Assembly (NCBI GenBank): GCA_003602575.1
Contig: QQRY01000015.1
Span: 1-45,903, forward strand
Reading direction: 5' to 3'
Source: Candidatus Poseidoniales archaeon
Lineage (GTDB): Archaea; Thermoplasmatota; Poseidoniia; Poseidoniales; Poseidoniaceae
DNA: 45,903 nucleotides
Shown in pieces: positions 14,865-23,211 of the stretch. The notes beneath the pieces are model-generated. The model was given only the letters and a program-made list of their open reading frames with translations. It did no database searches and was not told the origin of the DNA. Each line of letters opens with the position of its first letter. Position 1 is the first letter of the stretch. The translations under genes were made by a program, and so were the position numbers.

Positions 14865-17800
14865 CTCTCACCTCCTCATCTCCAAGTATTCCGTCGATAT
14901 TCAAATTATCTAACAGGTTTGAATCTGAACCTATTGGTGCTTCATCGAAAATTTCGCTTAGGTCAATCCCTTCATTTGCTAAATCATTGAGTAATCTAGC
15001 AGGATCGCTTAAGTCTCTTTCAATACGTGTTGCTTTGACTTCAATATCAGTTAGCCTTCCATACAAGCCACCATAGAGGCTGTCTGCTCTCTTAACTAGA
15101 ATCCATACTCCAATAGTCACTATACCTACATAGCCGACAAGGGATATGAGGTTGGATTTATTCATCTCGAGTTGAGGAGGTATACCAAGGACTACTCCTA
15201 GCATTCCAAGCAGAGGAAGTGAGAGGATGACTCTTAGTTGTCTTCGACTGTCTGCAAGTGCTTGGAAGTGGTCAGCATAAAGTGTCGAGACACCCTTACG
15301 AGCTCTCTGATAGTCTTCATGTATCAATCTAAATTCATCTGTGCTACTCCAAGTCATCTTCCAAACCATCAATGCCGCTACAAGTAATACAAATGGCCCC
15401 CAGAAGAGAACATTGATCAAGTGGAAAGCAAATCCTAAGCCAAGAATTCCCGAGTATACTGCAAATAGTCTAAACTTCTCATTTTGGCCCGTCAGACGGC
15501 CAAGAATTAGAGATAGAAGAGTGAATACTACAAATGCTACGAAACTTGAAGACTGGTCTGGAGACCAAGAATATACCTCATCTTCGTAAACCAGCCTATC
15601 ATTTCCAACTACGTTCTTTGACAAGAAGGTTGTATCTAACTCGACAACACAAGTTCCATCGATGGATTGTGCCCACCAATCGATCTTATCTGTGGTCAAA
15701 TTCCATTCAACTGTGATTTCCTCATCAGGCCCTAATTGGGTAATAGGCATTGGAGATGTATTGATTGTAGAACCGGAACAAATAGCATCTACTTCGAATA
15801 TTAGGGCTTGAGAAGTTCCTTCATTTCTTATTGTAGCGCTCAGCACAGAGTCAGTACCTTCTTGGAAAGTGCCTTCACTAATCCATACTCTCTTGACGGC
15901 AGGGTCAGCATAAACATCTAATTCGAATCTAAAAGTTTCTTCGAACGATTCTGTATAACCTGCATTCTCATCAGGATGGAATAACTTGAACTTTAAGTCC
16001 CATCCATCTTCAGTGATCAGATTAGGCTTATCAGGCATATCAACTGAGATTCTAATCAAATTAGGATTCCAGGCGGTTGAAACCGGTAGAGTGTAACGAT
16101 TATTACCAGATGTTAGCCCACAATCAACATTGATAAGTGGTAATGAGTGAGTTGTAACTGAACCATTTACTTCATCTATTAGCAGAGTGAATGTCCAAGG
16201 ATAATTTGCTTCATCCAATCCATTTGCATCGAAATCAAATAATCTTGTAGCGGAGCACAGTTCAAATTCATATGCTACTGAAGTGGAAGGTCCTCTCGGT
16301 ATGTGAGAGTATATCATGTTGACTTCAACAGGGCCACCATCTTGTGGAGGCTGTAATACATAATCACTAATCTTGAAAAATCGCGACATTACCAGAGTAG
16401 TATTGAGATATTCAATACCCTCTACTGATGGGTCTTGAGGAGTCAGGGTTACCACCAGATTAGATGTCAAATCTAGGTCTGGAGTTGCATCATCTGATAG
16501 AATGATGAACTCAAAAGTAACATTAGAATTACGAGGGAGAGATAATTGGGATGGACCGCTAACAAAGACCCAATCATCGCTGTAAATGTCCAAACTAGGG
16601 TCACTCGAGATATCGAATCCTGATTTGAAAATTTCATATGATACATTGACTGTTACATCTTTATTTCCAACGTTGACAATGGTTGCTTCCCAAGTCCTAT
16701 TGGTTTGTCTACTGAATTCCATTTCATAAGACCAATCTCTAACTTCGAGCATGAACATAGGTGAAATTACTAACTCGACATTAGCAATTCCAGCAGTTAT
16801 ATTTGTCGAAGGGTAAGCTAGTCTAATTGTTAGGTTATGGACCGAACCGTCATCAAGTCCCTCTGCTTCAGAGATCTCCGGGACCGTTACAGTGACACTT
16901 CCTTGGATGACTTGATCCTTGATTAGAGACATTGACTGCGTTTCAGGAACTACGTCCCATCCGCCTTCTACTGATGCAATAACATCGAAGTTTTCTGCAA
17001 GATTACCCAGATTTGTAACTGTGAAGTTTACCACTTGTTCCTGCCCTGGAAGTATTCCCATTTGTTCGGGAGCATCGATTAGAAGAGAACGTTGTTCGCT
17101 GACATTTGCGACAATGTTGGCGGATAAATTCACACCTGTATCTGTTGAAACCCAAACCGTCGCCATATAGAACGAATCTGAATCCGCATCTGCTGCTGCA
17201 CTCATTCGAATTTTAATCGAATCTTCGATTCCAGGCGCTATTATGATTTGATTAGGCGTTTCAAGGCTGAAGTCGACATCGCCGGATTGAGATTCATCCA
17301 ACCAAATAGAGTAGGTTGCAGGAGCATTACCGGTATTTGTCACGTAAACTCTTGTCAATGGAGTTTCCATTTGTGAAGCATTTATTGGGACTGTTTGATT
17401 GGTTGGAGTGAGTGTTGCGTTGATGAAAGGACCGACCCTAATGTCAACGGTTTCAACGCCGATTAACAGACCTGTATCCTTATCCTCTATCTTGATGTTA
17501 ATTGGCTGAATCGTATACGCAGGAGCAAATGGATCGGTTGTAACAGTCAGTCTGAAATTAGCAATGTGAGAGTTACCCTGCAATGGATAGTCTGCTACGT
17601 CGGCAGACAGATCGTCAATGGTATTGGATGTCGAAGTTGAAGTATTGAGTGAAGCAATCCATCCATTGGGCAAGTCATCTAGAATGGTTAGCCTGTAAGA
17701 GGTCAAGTCATTACCAGTATTTGCAAATGCTAAGTCATGTGATTTCGCTTCTCCAAGCGGCACATCGAACGGCCCAGTGTCAATAATCTCGGCATCTTGA

Positions 17801-19752
17801 ATTGAAGGTACTACGATAGTCATATTCCTTGTTACTTCTGAAATCAAGACATTCGGGATTGTTGGACCATTAAGGGTTGGTGTCGCAGTCACTGGTATGG
17901 TAATGGTACCAGCCAAAGGATAATCGTCATATGGCCCTTGTATTCCTAAAGAAGTTGTACCACTATCGCCAAGTGACATTCCAGTAAAAGACCAAGGACT
18001 CAAGTTTGTGGACCATCTATCGGCTTCGGAGAATCCTCCGCTGTTTAGAGGGCTAAAGGAGAGATTGCCTACTGTCAAAACTGAATCTATCGTATTGGAA
18101 AGAGCACCGTCAAGATTGTGCCTAACTTCTACCGATAAGGGCAATAGTTCATCCCAACCAAAACCATTCTTAGCAGCAATTACTTCCTCGGCAGTTAATT
18201 CGAGTTGCTCCCCATTAAGCCCAGGGTCGACTACAATAACAGGTCTAACCTCAATTTGGCTCATTGAAGTGGAAGGTAGGCCACCCTCGCTAGGCATAGC
18301 CTGTACCCACACATTTAGAACATCACCAGCACGATTGTATTCTGATGAATCTAGAGGCTGTTGTATAGGTGGCACAGTGATAGATACCTCGAATATTATC
18401 ACTTCAGAAGCGTTTACTATTCCAGTGAAAGGAGTAGAAAGTTCAACCGACCAATTAGTGGCATTGACAGAAAGACCGGCTGTTAAAGAAAAGGAACCAT
18501 GAACGTTACCTGTATTGGTTAGCGTAGCGGTGAAGTTTACTTCCTTTCCAGGAGTTACCATTGTCGTAGTAGGAGGCATTACAATTGTTGCCTCAAATAA
18601 TTCTCCAGCCATAACTCTAGCAGTGGAAGAGAGAGTATATGATCCACCAGCAGAAACTAAATTGACTGTGATAGTATCACTCTGGGAGCGAAGGGCATTG
18701 GATGGAACTGCTACTGGAACTAATATGGTCGTACTAGCGCCCGGAGAAAATATGCTGGTTGAAGGGCTTGGACTGTGAGGTTGATTCCAACCCAAGACGC
18801 TTGACACTGATATAGCGAATGAATCGCTGTTAATCCCCTTATTTGTTACAATGAATGTCAAAGTTGTTGTTAATCCTGGCTCCGTCGTTCTATCTGCAGG
18901 AGTGGATATCTCTGCAATGTAGTCCGAGAATTCAACATTTCTCTGTTGCACTATATCCTCATCGGTCCAACTACCTGTACCATTGTAAATCACTTTGGCT
19001 GTAAGCGACCAAATACCGGCCATGGCGCCACCATTGAATGATGTTGAAAGGTTTTCACTCGCAGCCGGAATATAAAGAGAACCGGGGCTTAAGATAAGTT
19101 CGCCGGACCAAAACGTCTTGACATTAGAAGGATCGAGTGTGTCGATGAATTCAAGTTCGAATACTGCTGAGATATCTTTTACACCAATATTGATGACAGT
19201 TGCATTGAATTCTTGGGCATTGTTTGCAATTCTAGCAATTGATGAACCGCCAGAAGGCTCGGGTATGGAATCTCCAGTAACGTATCCCTTCATGAACGGT
19301 GGAGATGAAACGTTGAAATCGATACGCTTCTCATCGTTAGCCGAGTTAGGGTCGTTGGTCTGTGCAATTACCCTAGCAAATAGGGTTTGAAGATCTCCGG
19401 GCGATGCCGTCCATGCAATCAATACTGGATTAGATGATGATGTGCTTGGAATATTTCCTAAGTTTACGGTCTTAACGATTGTCTCACCAGCAAGAGGAGA
19501 GCCTCTGTGGACTAATGAAACCGAAGCGACCCCGTCTGCTGAGCCGGAATTGGAAACAATAATTCGTGCGACATGTGTTGCATTTTCAACCTCTATTCCA
19601 GCACCGTCCGTAACAGAACCTGCGCCATCCAAAGTAAACAATGAAACACTGAAGTCGGGAGTGGTACGAGCTGAAGTATCCCCACTTGCACTAACTATAG
19701 GAGACATTGCGGGAGCCAAGAATAGCATTATCATGATAATGCCAAAAGACAT
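14854..19752 (-). CDS. Giant Ig-repeat membrane protein at the head of the archaellum cluster
   Basis: About 1,632 residues from ATG 19752. A signal-peptide-like segment (MSFGIIMIMLFLAPAMSPIV) is followed by about ten Ig-like/CARDB or NEW3-type units rich in Asn, Thr and Ser. Recurrent strands resemble VxNTGNxxxxF, e.g. FTATLTNTGNVHGSFSL, VTNTGNAPATYSIWL and FTVTNLGNLAENFDV. Near the C-terminus come several hydrophobic helices (FVAFVVFTLLSLILGRL, LLLVAAL-type segment, ILSLPLLGMLGVVLGI, SLVGYVGIVTIGVWILV). A cytoplasmic acidic helical tail of ~75 residues follows. The open frame extends to 19872 but overlaps the 143-aa gene. GGAGGTG at 19780-19786 is best spaced for a CTG at 19773, which would add MRENLSK as a charged n-region. 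The protein probably spans the envelope. Linkage to motility is from gene context. Confidence 0.88.
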   Translation of the reverse strand: MSFGIIMIMLFLAPAMSPIVSASGDTSARTTPDFSVSLFTLDGAGSVTDGAGIEVENATHVARIIVSNSGSADGVASVSLVHRGSPLAGETIVKTVNLGNIPSTSSSNPVLIAWTASPGDLQTLFARVIAQTNDPNSANDEKRIDFNVSSPPFMKGYVTGDSIPEPSGGSSIARIANNAQEFNATVINIGVKDISAVFELEFIDTLDPSNVKTFWSGELILSPGSLYIPAASENLSTSFNGGAMAGIWSLTAKVIYNGTGSWTDEDIVQQRNVEFSDYIAEISTPADRTTEPGLTTTLTFIVTNKGINSDSFAISVSSVLGWNQPHSPSPSTSIFSPGASTTILVPVAVPSNALRSQSDTITVNLVSAGGSYTLSSTARVMAGELFEATIVMPPTTTMVTPGKEVNFTATLTNTGNVHGSFSLTAGLSVNATNWSVELSTPFTGIVNASEVIIFEVSITVPPIQQPLDSSEYNRAGDVLNVWVQAMPSEGGLPSTSMSQIEVRPVIVVDPGLNGEQLELTAEEVIAAKNGFGWDELLPLSVEVRHNLDGALSNTIDSVLTVGNLSFSPLNSGGFSEADRWSTNLSPWSFTGMSLGDSGTTSLGIQGPYDDYPLAGTITIPVTATPTLNGPTIPNVLISEVTRNMTIVVPSIQDAEIIDTGPFDVPLGEAKSHDLAFANTGNDLTSYRLTILDDLPNGWIASLNTSTSTSNTIDDLSADVADYPLQGNSHIANFRLTVTTDPFAPAYTIQPINIKIEDKDTGLLIGVETVDIRVGPFINATLTPTNQTVPINASQMETPLTRVYVTNTGNAPATYSIWLDESQSGDVDFSLETPNQIIIAPGIEDSIKIRMSAAADADSDSFYMATVWVSTDTGVNLSANIVANVSEQRSLLIDAPEQMGILPGQEQVVNFTVTNLGNLAENFDVIASVEGGWDVVPETQSMSLIKDQVIQGSVTVTVPEISEAEGLDDGSVHNLTIRLAYPSTNITAGIANVELVISPMFMLEVRDWSYEMEFSRQTNRTWEATIVNVGNKDVTVNVSYEIFKSGFDISSDPSLDIYSDDWVFVSGPSQLSLPRNSNVTFEFIILSDDATPDLDLTSNLVVTLTPQDPSVEGIEYLNTTLVMSRFFKISDYVLQPPQDGGPVEVNMIYSHIPRGPSTSVAYEFELCSATRLFDFDANGLDEANYPWTFTLLIDEVNGSVTTHSLPLINVDCGLTSGNNRYTLPVSTAWNPNLIRISVDMPDKPNLITEDGWDLKFKLFHPDENAGYTESFEETFRFELDVYADPAVKRVWISEGTFQEGTDSVLSATIRNEGTSQALIFEVDAICSGSTINTSPMPITQLGPDEEITVEWNLTTDKIDWWAQSIDGTCVVELDTTFLSKNVVGNDRLVYEDEVYSWSPDQSSSFVAFVVFTLLSLILGRLTGQNEKFRLFAVYSGILGLGFAFHLINVLFWGPFVLLVAALMVWKMTWSSTDEFRLIHEDYQRARKGVSTLYADHFQALADSRRQLRVILSLPLLGMLGVVLGIPPQLEMNKSNLISLVGYVGIVTIGVWILVKRADSLYGGLYGRLTDIEVKATRIERDLSDPARLLNDLANEGIDLSEIFDEAPIGSDSNLLDNLNIDGILGDEEVRDDA

Positions 19753-19765
19753 TTTCGATAGGTTT

Positions 19766-20197
19766 TCACGCAGATGCGCCACCTCCTGGTGCTTCGAAAT
19801 TATCAATTCTAACCTTCTTGCCTTGGCGTTTCCACTGAGCCAATAGTTGGTCCAGTAGCCTACCGTGCTCAATATCGGTAATCCCTAGTCTGCGTCGCTC
19901 TTCCCAAAGCAGTAATTGTTCGGTTTTGGTTAGAAGAGCATCTCTCAAATATAATTCAAGGGTTCTACGGTAAGCATCTCTATCTGAAATAGCATAGACT
20001 ATCACGTCACCTGGTAGTTGATCTGCACGATTTTGAATAATGTTTCCAAGCGTTAGGGCCTCGTCATAAGAAAGGTTGCGCTTGTCTAGTTCAGCTTGTA
20101 TCGAACTGGCTATTTCTTGGAGTTCATACTTGCCTGGGGCGCGCTGAACTTGCTTCAACAACCGGCGGGCCTTTCTAGACATACGTAGACCTACCAT
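19766..20197 (-). CDS. Basic helical protein, first gene of the archaellum transcription unit, unknown function
   Basis: 143 residues, mostly predicted helix and basic (MSRKARRLLKQVQRAPGKYE at residues 6-25; LLLWEERRRLGITDIEHGRL). It ends KVRIDNFEAPGGGASA, a flexible tail whose codons contain the GGAGGTG ribosome-binding site of the next gene. No membrane segment or signal peptide is present. Start may be ATG 20197 or the inner ATG 20182. I recognise no family. Being promoter-proximal in a 14-kb unit that leads to the archaellum genes, a regulatory or assembly role is possible but unsupported by motifs. Confidence 0.75.
   Translation of the reverse strand: MVGLRMSRKARRLLKQVQRAPGKYELQEIASSIQAELDKRNLSYDEALTLGNIIQNRADQLPGDVIVYAISDRDAYRRTLELYLRDALLTKTEQLLLWEERRRLGITDIEHGRLLDQLLAQWKRQGKKVRIDNFEAPGGGASA
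19780..19786 (-). promoter_or_regulatory. Ribosome-binding site GGAGGTG of the giant Ig-repeat gene
   Basis: A full GGAGGTG lies inside the last codons of the 143-aa gene. It is 27 bases from ATG 19752, too far for direct use, but 6 bases from an in-frame CTG at 19773. The nearby GTG 19769 is out of frame. The site therefore argues for a non-AUG start or for reinitiation. Confidence 0.5.
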
Positions 20198-20237
20198 GCA
20201 TTACCCTTGAACACGGCAGTTCTTGAAAGAATCGGTC

Positions 20238-20293
20238 GCGATGGTATCGCTTACCCAATATGCGCATGTTTTTATTCAATACGCATAAGCGTA
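20238..20293. promoter_or_regulatory. Cluster of inverted repeats in the divergent arl-cluster/peroxiredoxin intergenic region
   Basis: Between the first gene of the archaellum unit (start 20197) and the peroxiredoxin (start 20401) are three closely spaced dyads: GCGAT-GGT-ATCGC (20238-20250), the 8-bp palindrome ATGCGCAT (20260-20267) and TACGC-ATAA-GCGTA (20280-20293). AATATGCGCAT and AATACGCAT (20257, 20278) also form an imperfect direct repeat 21 bases apart, two helical turns. T-rich tracts at 20307-20321 lie on the peroxiredoxin side. This looks like an operator region shared by two divergent promoters. Which protein binds is unknown. Confidence 0.45.
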
Positions 20294-20400
20294 ATACTGC
20301 GAGACTATTTTTTTATTTTTTTGAATGAAATTAGCAAAAAGGGTAAGAAAAATGAAAAAAACTTGTATTTCGAAATAATGCAACCTTTGATGAGTGAGAA

Positions 20401-20898
20401 ATGTCACGAATATCTATGTCCGAAGTAACAACCTTGCAAGTTGACCAGCCTGCTCCTAGATTTTCATGCCTTGATTCAGCCGGAGAAAAACATGACCTTG
20501 AAGAGTATATGTCAAAGGGAAAAACGGTCATATTGTATTTCTATCCTAGAGACTCAACGCCTGGGTGTACTGTACAAGCATGTGACTTCAGAGATTCTAT
20601 GGCCAGACTGAATCAAGGCGATTATATCGTACTTGGGGTTTCCAAAGATTCTGCTAAATCTCATGATAAATTTATTTCCAAGAAAGATCTAAATTTCCCA
20701 CTTCTAATGGATGAGGATGGCGTTTTGCACGAAGCTTATGGAACTTGGAGGCTTAAGAAAAACTACGGAAGAGAGTATATGGGATGTGCTCGCTCAACAT
20801 TTGTCATCAATCCTGAAGGAAACATTACATGGGCCAGATATAATGTAAAGGCTAAAGGTCACGTAGAAATGTTGATGAGAGAACTTAGCGTCGAGTGA
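20401..20898 (+). CDS. bcp: Peroxiredoxin of the BCP/PrxQ type
   Basis: 165-residue thiol peroxidase that reduces hydroperoxides with electrons from thioredoxin. The peroxidatic cysteine lies in YPRDSTPGCTVQACDFRD (about 49-66), and the second cysteine five residues later gives the C-x4-C resolving arrangement typical of PrxQ. LGVSKDSAKSHDKFISK and FPLLMDEDGVLHEAYG match the fold, as does the catalytic-pocket segment STFVINPEGNI. Start may be ATG 20401 or ATG 20416 (MSEVTTLQVDQPAPRF); the shorter form matches usual family length. A thioredoxin that could serve as reductant is at 43951-44325. It is divergent from the archaellum unit. Confidence 0.95.
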   Translation: MSRISMSEVTTLQVDQPAPRFSCLDSAGEKHDLEEYMSKGKTVILYFYPRDSTPGCTVQACDFRDSMARLNQGDYIVLGVSKDSAKSHDKFISKKDLNFPLLMDEDGVLHEAYGTWRLKKNYGREYMGCARSTFVINPEGNITWARYNVKAKGHVEMLMRELSVE

Positions 20899-20908
20899 GA
20901 GTGAAAAA

Positions 20909-21391
20909 ATGGGTGAAACTAACCCAGAACCTGAAAATAGGATTTCATTGCCACATGATAGTGTAGCATGGCCGCCTTGTATGATTGGAGAAAACCTATC
21001 TCACGGACATAAATGCTCAATTGGAGCATTAGCGCACATTGGAAGAAATGTCACTATGGGCGATAAATGTCGTATCCAAGGCGGAGTTTACATCGCTGAT
21101 GGGTGTTCATTGGGCAGTTCTGTCTTTATCGGACCAAATGCAACACTGCTAAACGATAAATATCCGCCATCAGGAGATTCAAAATATTGGTCTCCGGTCA
21201 AAATAGGAGATAATGCTGTGATTGGAGGAGGAGCAACAGTAATCGCTGGATGCACTGTTGGTAAAGATGCAGTTCTTGGAGCAGGTTCTGTACTTACCAA
21301 AGAAATTCCTTCCGGCGAAGTTTGGGCGGGAAATCCTGCTAAATTCATGATGAATAGGGAACAATATGATTCAAAAAGAGGGAACTCATAA
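20909..21391 (+). CDS. Left-handed beta-helix (hexapeptide repeat) acyltransferase
   Basis: 160-residue protein made of imperfect hexapeptide repeats, e.g. CSIGALAHIGRNVTMGDKCR and GDNAVIGGGATVIAGCTVG. The loop segment VFIGPNATLLNDKYPPSG resembles the sugar N-acetyltransferases of the WlbB/WbpD group, which act on UDP-linked aminosugars for surface glycans. The family's end motif is present as AGNPAKF. The start at ATG 20909 is 10 bases after the peroxiredoxin stop, so they are co-transcribed. The substrate is not predictable. The sugar-nucleotide epimerase at 22217 would be a consistent pathway partner for surface or archaellin glycosylation. Confidence 0.88.
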   Translation: MGETNPEPENRISLPHDSVAWPPCMIGENLSHGHKCSIGALAHIGRNVTMGDKCRIQGGVYIADGCSLGSSVFIGPNATLLNDKYPPSGDSKYWSPVKIGDNAVIGGGATVIAGCTVGKDAVLGAGSVLTKEIPSGEVWAGNPAKFMMNREQYDSKRGNS

Positions 21392-21411
21392 CTAAATTGA
21401 TAGGTGATTAG

Positions 21412-22215
21412 ATGGATAGAAAAGGAATAGTAGCAGATTTTCTTCAACGTTGTATTGATTACTCAGAAGCATCGATTTCACGTAAGGAGAAAAGAGGAGA
21501 TATCGAAGAGATTGAATCGTGGAAAACCTATCAAGAGTTTACCAAACACGCATTGATGGAAATCCATACTGGAAAATTAGATTCATGGTTTGAAAATGAT
21601 AAACCTACAGAACTAAAACAACCAAAAAGAATCGATGTTCTCGATTTAGAGCATAGAGAAAGGGCTACTTGGCTTTCAGGAATTCTTTCACCAAGGCCAC
21701 TGGTTTTGGTCTCAACCAAGAATAGTGAGGGTTTAGGAAATCTTGCACCACTGACATCAGCAATGGCTGTTTCGACTAAACCACCCTTGATGATTGCATC
21801 ATTAAGTCAAGGTAAAAATGGCAGACAAAGAGACACATTGAACAATCTTCGTGATACTAAAAAAGCAATTTTACACATGATGCCTAGCACTCTGGAATCT
21901 GTAGATTGGGTCGATAATGCTGGCTCTCCAATTCCACCAAATGAAAGCGAATGGGACTTAACGGGACTAGAAGCAGACGAGAATGAGCCAATGTTGGTTA
22001 AGCAAGCTGTTGCTGCAATTGAAGTTGAATATCTCGAGGAAGTGAAATTACCAGATGCTGTCGCCAAATTAGTTGTGCTCAAGGTTACACACATTTGGAC
22101 ATCTCTTGACCAAGCTCCGTTATCTGGGCTGGACATTTTGTGTCAACATGGACTAGATAGATTGACTCCATCGCCAGAAAATTGGGGTAAAACAATTGAC
22201 AAGCACTATGGATGA
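21412..22215 (+). CDS. Flavin reductase-like (FMN-binding split-barrel) protein
   Basis: 267 residues. From about residue 80 it has the flavin-reductase-like fold: WLSGILSPRPLVLVSTKN, then GNLAPLTSAMAVSTKPPLM and GRQRDTLNNLRDTKKAIL, matching the S/P-R-P...N-x-AP-S motifs that hold FMN. The N-terminal ~75 residues are helical and charged (DYSEASISRKEKRGDIEEIE) and not part of the usual domain. Such proteins are NAD(P)H:flavin oxidoreductases or flavoredoxins. The physiological acceptor is unknown. AGGTGA lies 5 bases before ATG 21412. It is last in a three-gene run with the peroxiredoxin and the acyltransferase. Its stop is separated by one base from the convergent epimerase. Confidence 0.85.
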   Translation: MDRKGIVADFLQRCIDYSEASISRKEKRGDIEEIESWKTYQEFTKHALMEIHTGKLDSWFENDKPTELKQPKRIDVLDLEHRERATWLSGILSPRPLVLVSTKNSEGLGNLAPLTSAMAVSTKPPLMIASLSQGKNGRQRDTLNNLRDTKKAILHMMPSTLESVDWVDNAGSPIPPNESEWDLTGLEADENEPMLVKQAVAAIEVEYLEEVKLPDAVAKLVVLKVTHIWTSLDQAPLSGLDILCQHGLDRLTPSPENWGKTIDKHYG

Positions 22216-22216
22216 T

Positions 22217-23203
22217 TCAATTTTCTGTCAATTCATTCCACATCATTTGAAGGCCTTGTTGTAAATCAACAGTAGGCTGCCAGCCAAGGATCTTCTCTGC
22301 GCCCTCAATATCGGGTAAACGCCTTTTTGAATCTCCGAAGTATCCTGTGCCAAATTCAATTTCAGTGCCTTCTTTGCCAGAAGTTGATACTACTTTTTGG
22401 GCCAATTGCGAGATAGTGATTTCTTCTGTTGAACCAATGTTGAAAGCAAGTCCAGATAGGTCACTCCCATCAACTCCTTTTTCTAATAATCCAGCCTTGA
22501 CAAAACCATCGGTCACATCATCTATCCATGTAAAAGAACGGGTTTGTAAGCCATCTCCATGAACTACTATCGTTTCATTATTGAGTAGTTTATTGAAAAA
22601 TATCGATACTACCTGGCCATAATCATCACCAACTAATCGAGGACCATATGCGTTAAATGGTCTTATTATCCTAACATCAAGACCTTCTCTAACTGCATGT
22701 TGACACGCAACTTCATCCAAGTACTTACTAGCGCCATATGAATGCCTTTGATGCTTTGCAGGGTCGGTAAATTGCATCATATTACCATCTCTAATCGGTT
22801 GCTGAGGTGCTTCGCCAAAGGCTTCAGGAGAAGATGCCAAAACATACCTTGCATCGTGGGCCATGGCTAATTCTAGAGTCCTAAGGGTACCATTGATATT
22901 GACGTCTATTACAGAATGTGCCGCTTCATGAAACCATTTTGTTCCATTCACTGCTGCCAAATGGAATACTAAATCTAGACCACCTAGAGTCTCGACTGCC
23001 CCATCTAGAGCCTCTACTTCTCTAACATCTGCGTGAATAAATGTGAAGTTTTCAGCATCCTTTACCTCTGATAAGTTTTCTAAATTACCACGAAAAAGAG
23101 AATCGAGAGCAACTACCTTGTGGCCCATTTTAACCAATGATTGGCACAATGAAGACCCAAGAAAACCAGCACCGCCAGTGACGAGTATTCTAAATTCAGA
23201 CAT
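22217..23203 (-). CDS. NAD-dependent sugar-nucleotide epimerase/dehydratase (extended SDR)
   Basis: 328-residue extended short-chain dehydrogenase. The NAD-binding glycine motif is VTGGAGFLGSSL (about 7-18). HADVREVE and LVFHLAAVNG follow, and the catalytic pair is in SYGASKYLDE (YxxxK, near residue 158). RIIRPFNAYGPR and a C-terminal LPDIEGAEKILGWQP segment match UDP-glucose 4-epimerase or GDP/dTDP-sugar 4,6-dehydratase relatives. The exact substrate cannot be told. The frame extends to GTG 23209, but that codon is inside AGGTGTG, which is correctly spaced for ATG 23203. It lies 8 bases downstream of the aconitase-X gene. It probably feeds surface glycan synthesis. Confidence 0.92.
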   Translation of the reverse strand: MSEFRILVTGGAGFLGSSLCQSLVKMGHKVVALDSLFRGNLENLSEVKDAENFTFIHADVREVEALDGAVETLGGLDLVFHLAAVNGTKWFHEAAHSVIDVNINGTLRTLELAMAHDARYVLASSPEAFGEAPQQPIRDGNMMQFTDPAKHQRHSYGASKYLDEVACQHAVREGLDVRIIRPFNAYGPRLVGDDYGQVVSIFFNKLLNNETIVVHGDGLQTRSFTWIDDVTDGFVKAGLLEKGVDGSDLSGLAFNIGSTEEITISQLAQKVVSTSGKEGTEIEFGTGYFGDSKRRLPDIEGAEKILGWQPTVDLQQGLQMMWNELTEN

Positions 23204-23211
23204 ATTCACAC

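Noticed and set aside
18008-18502. 164-aa open frame opposite the giant Ig-repeat gene
   Set aside because: Low-complexity Ser/Thr/Pro-rich shadow of the opposite strand with no ribosome-binding site.
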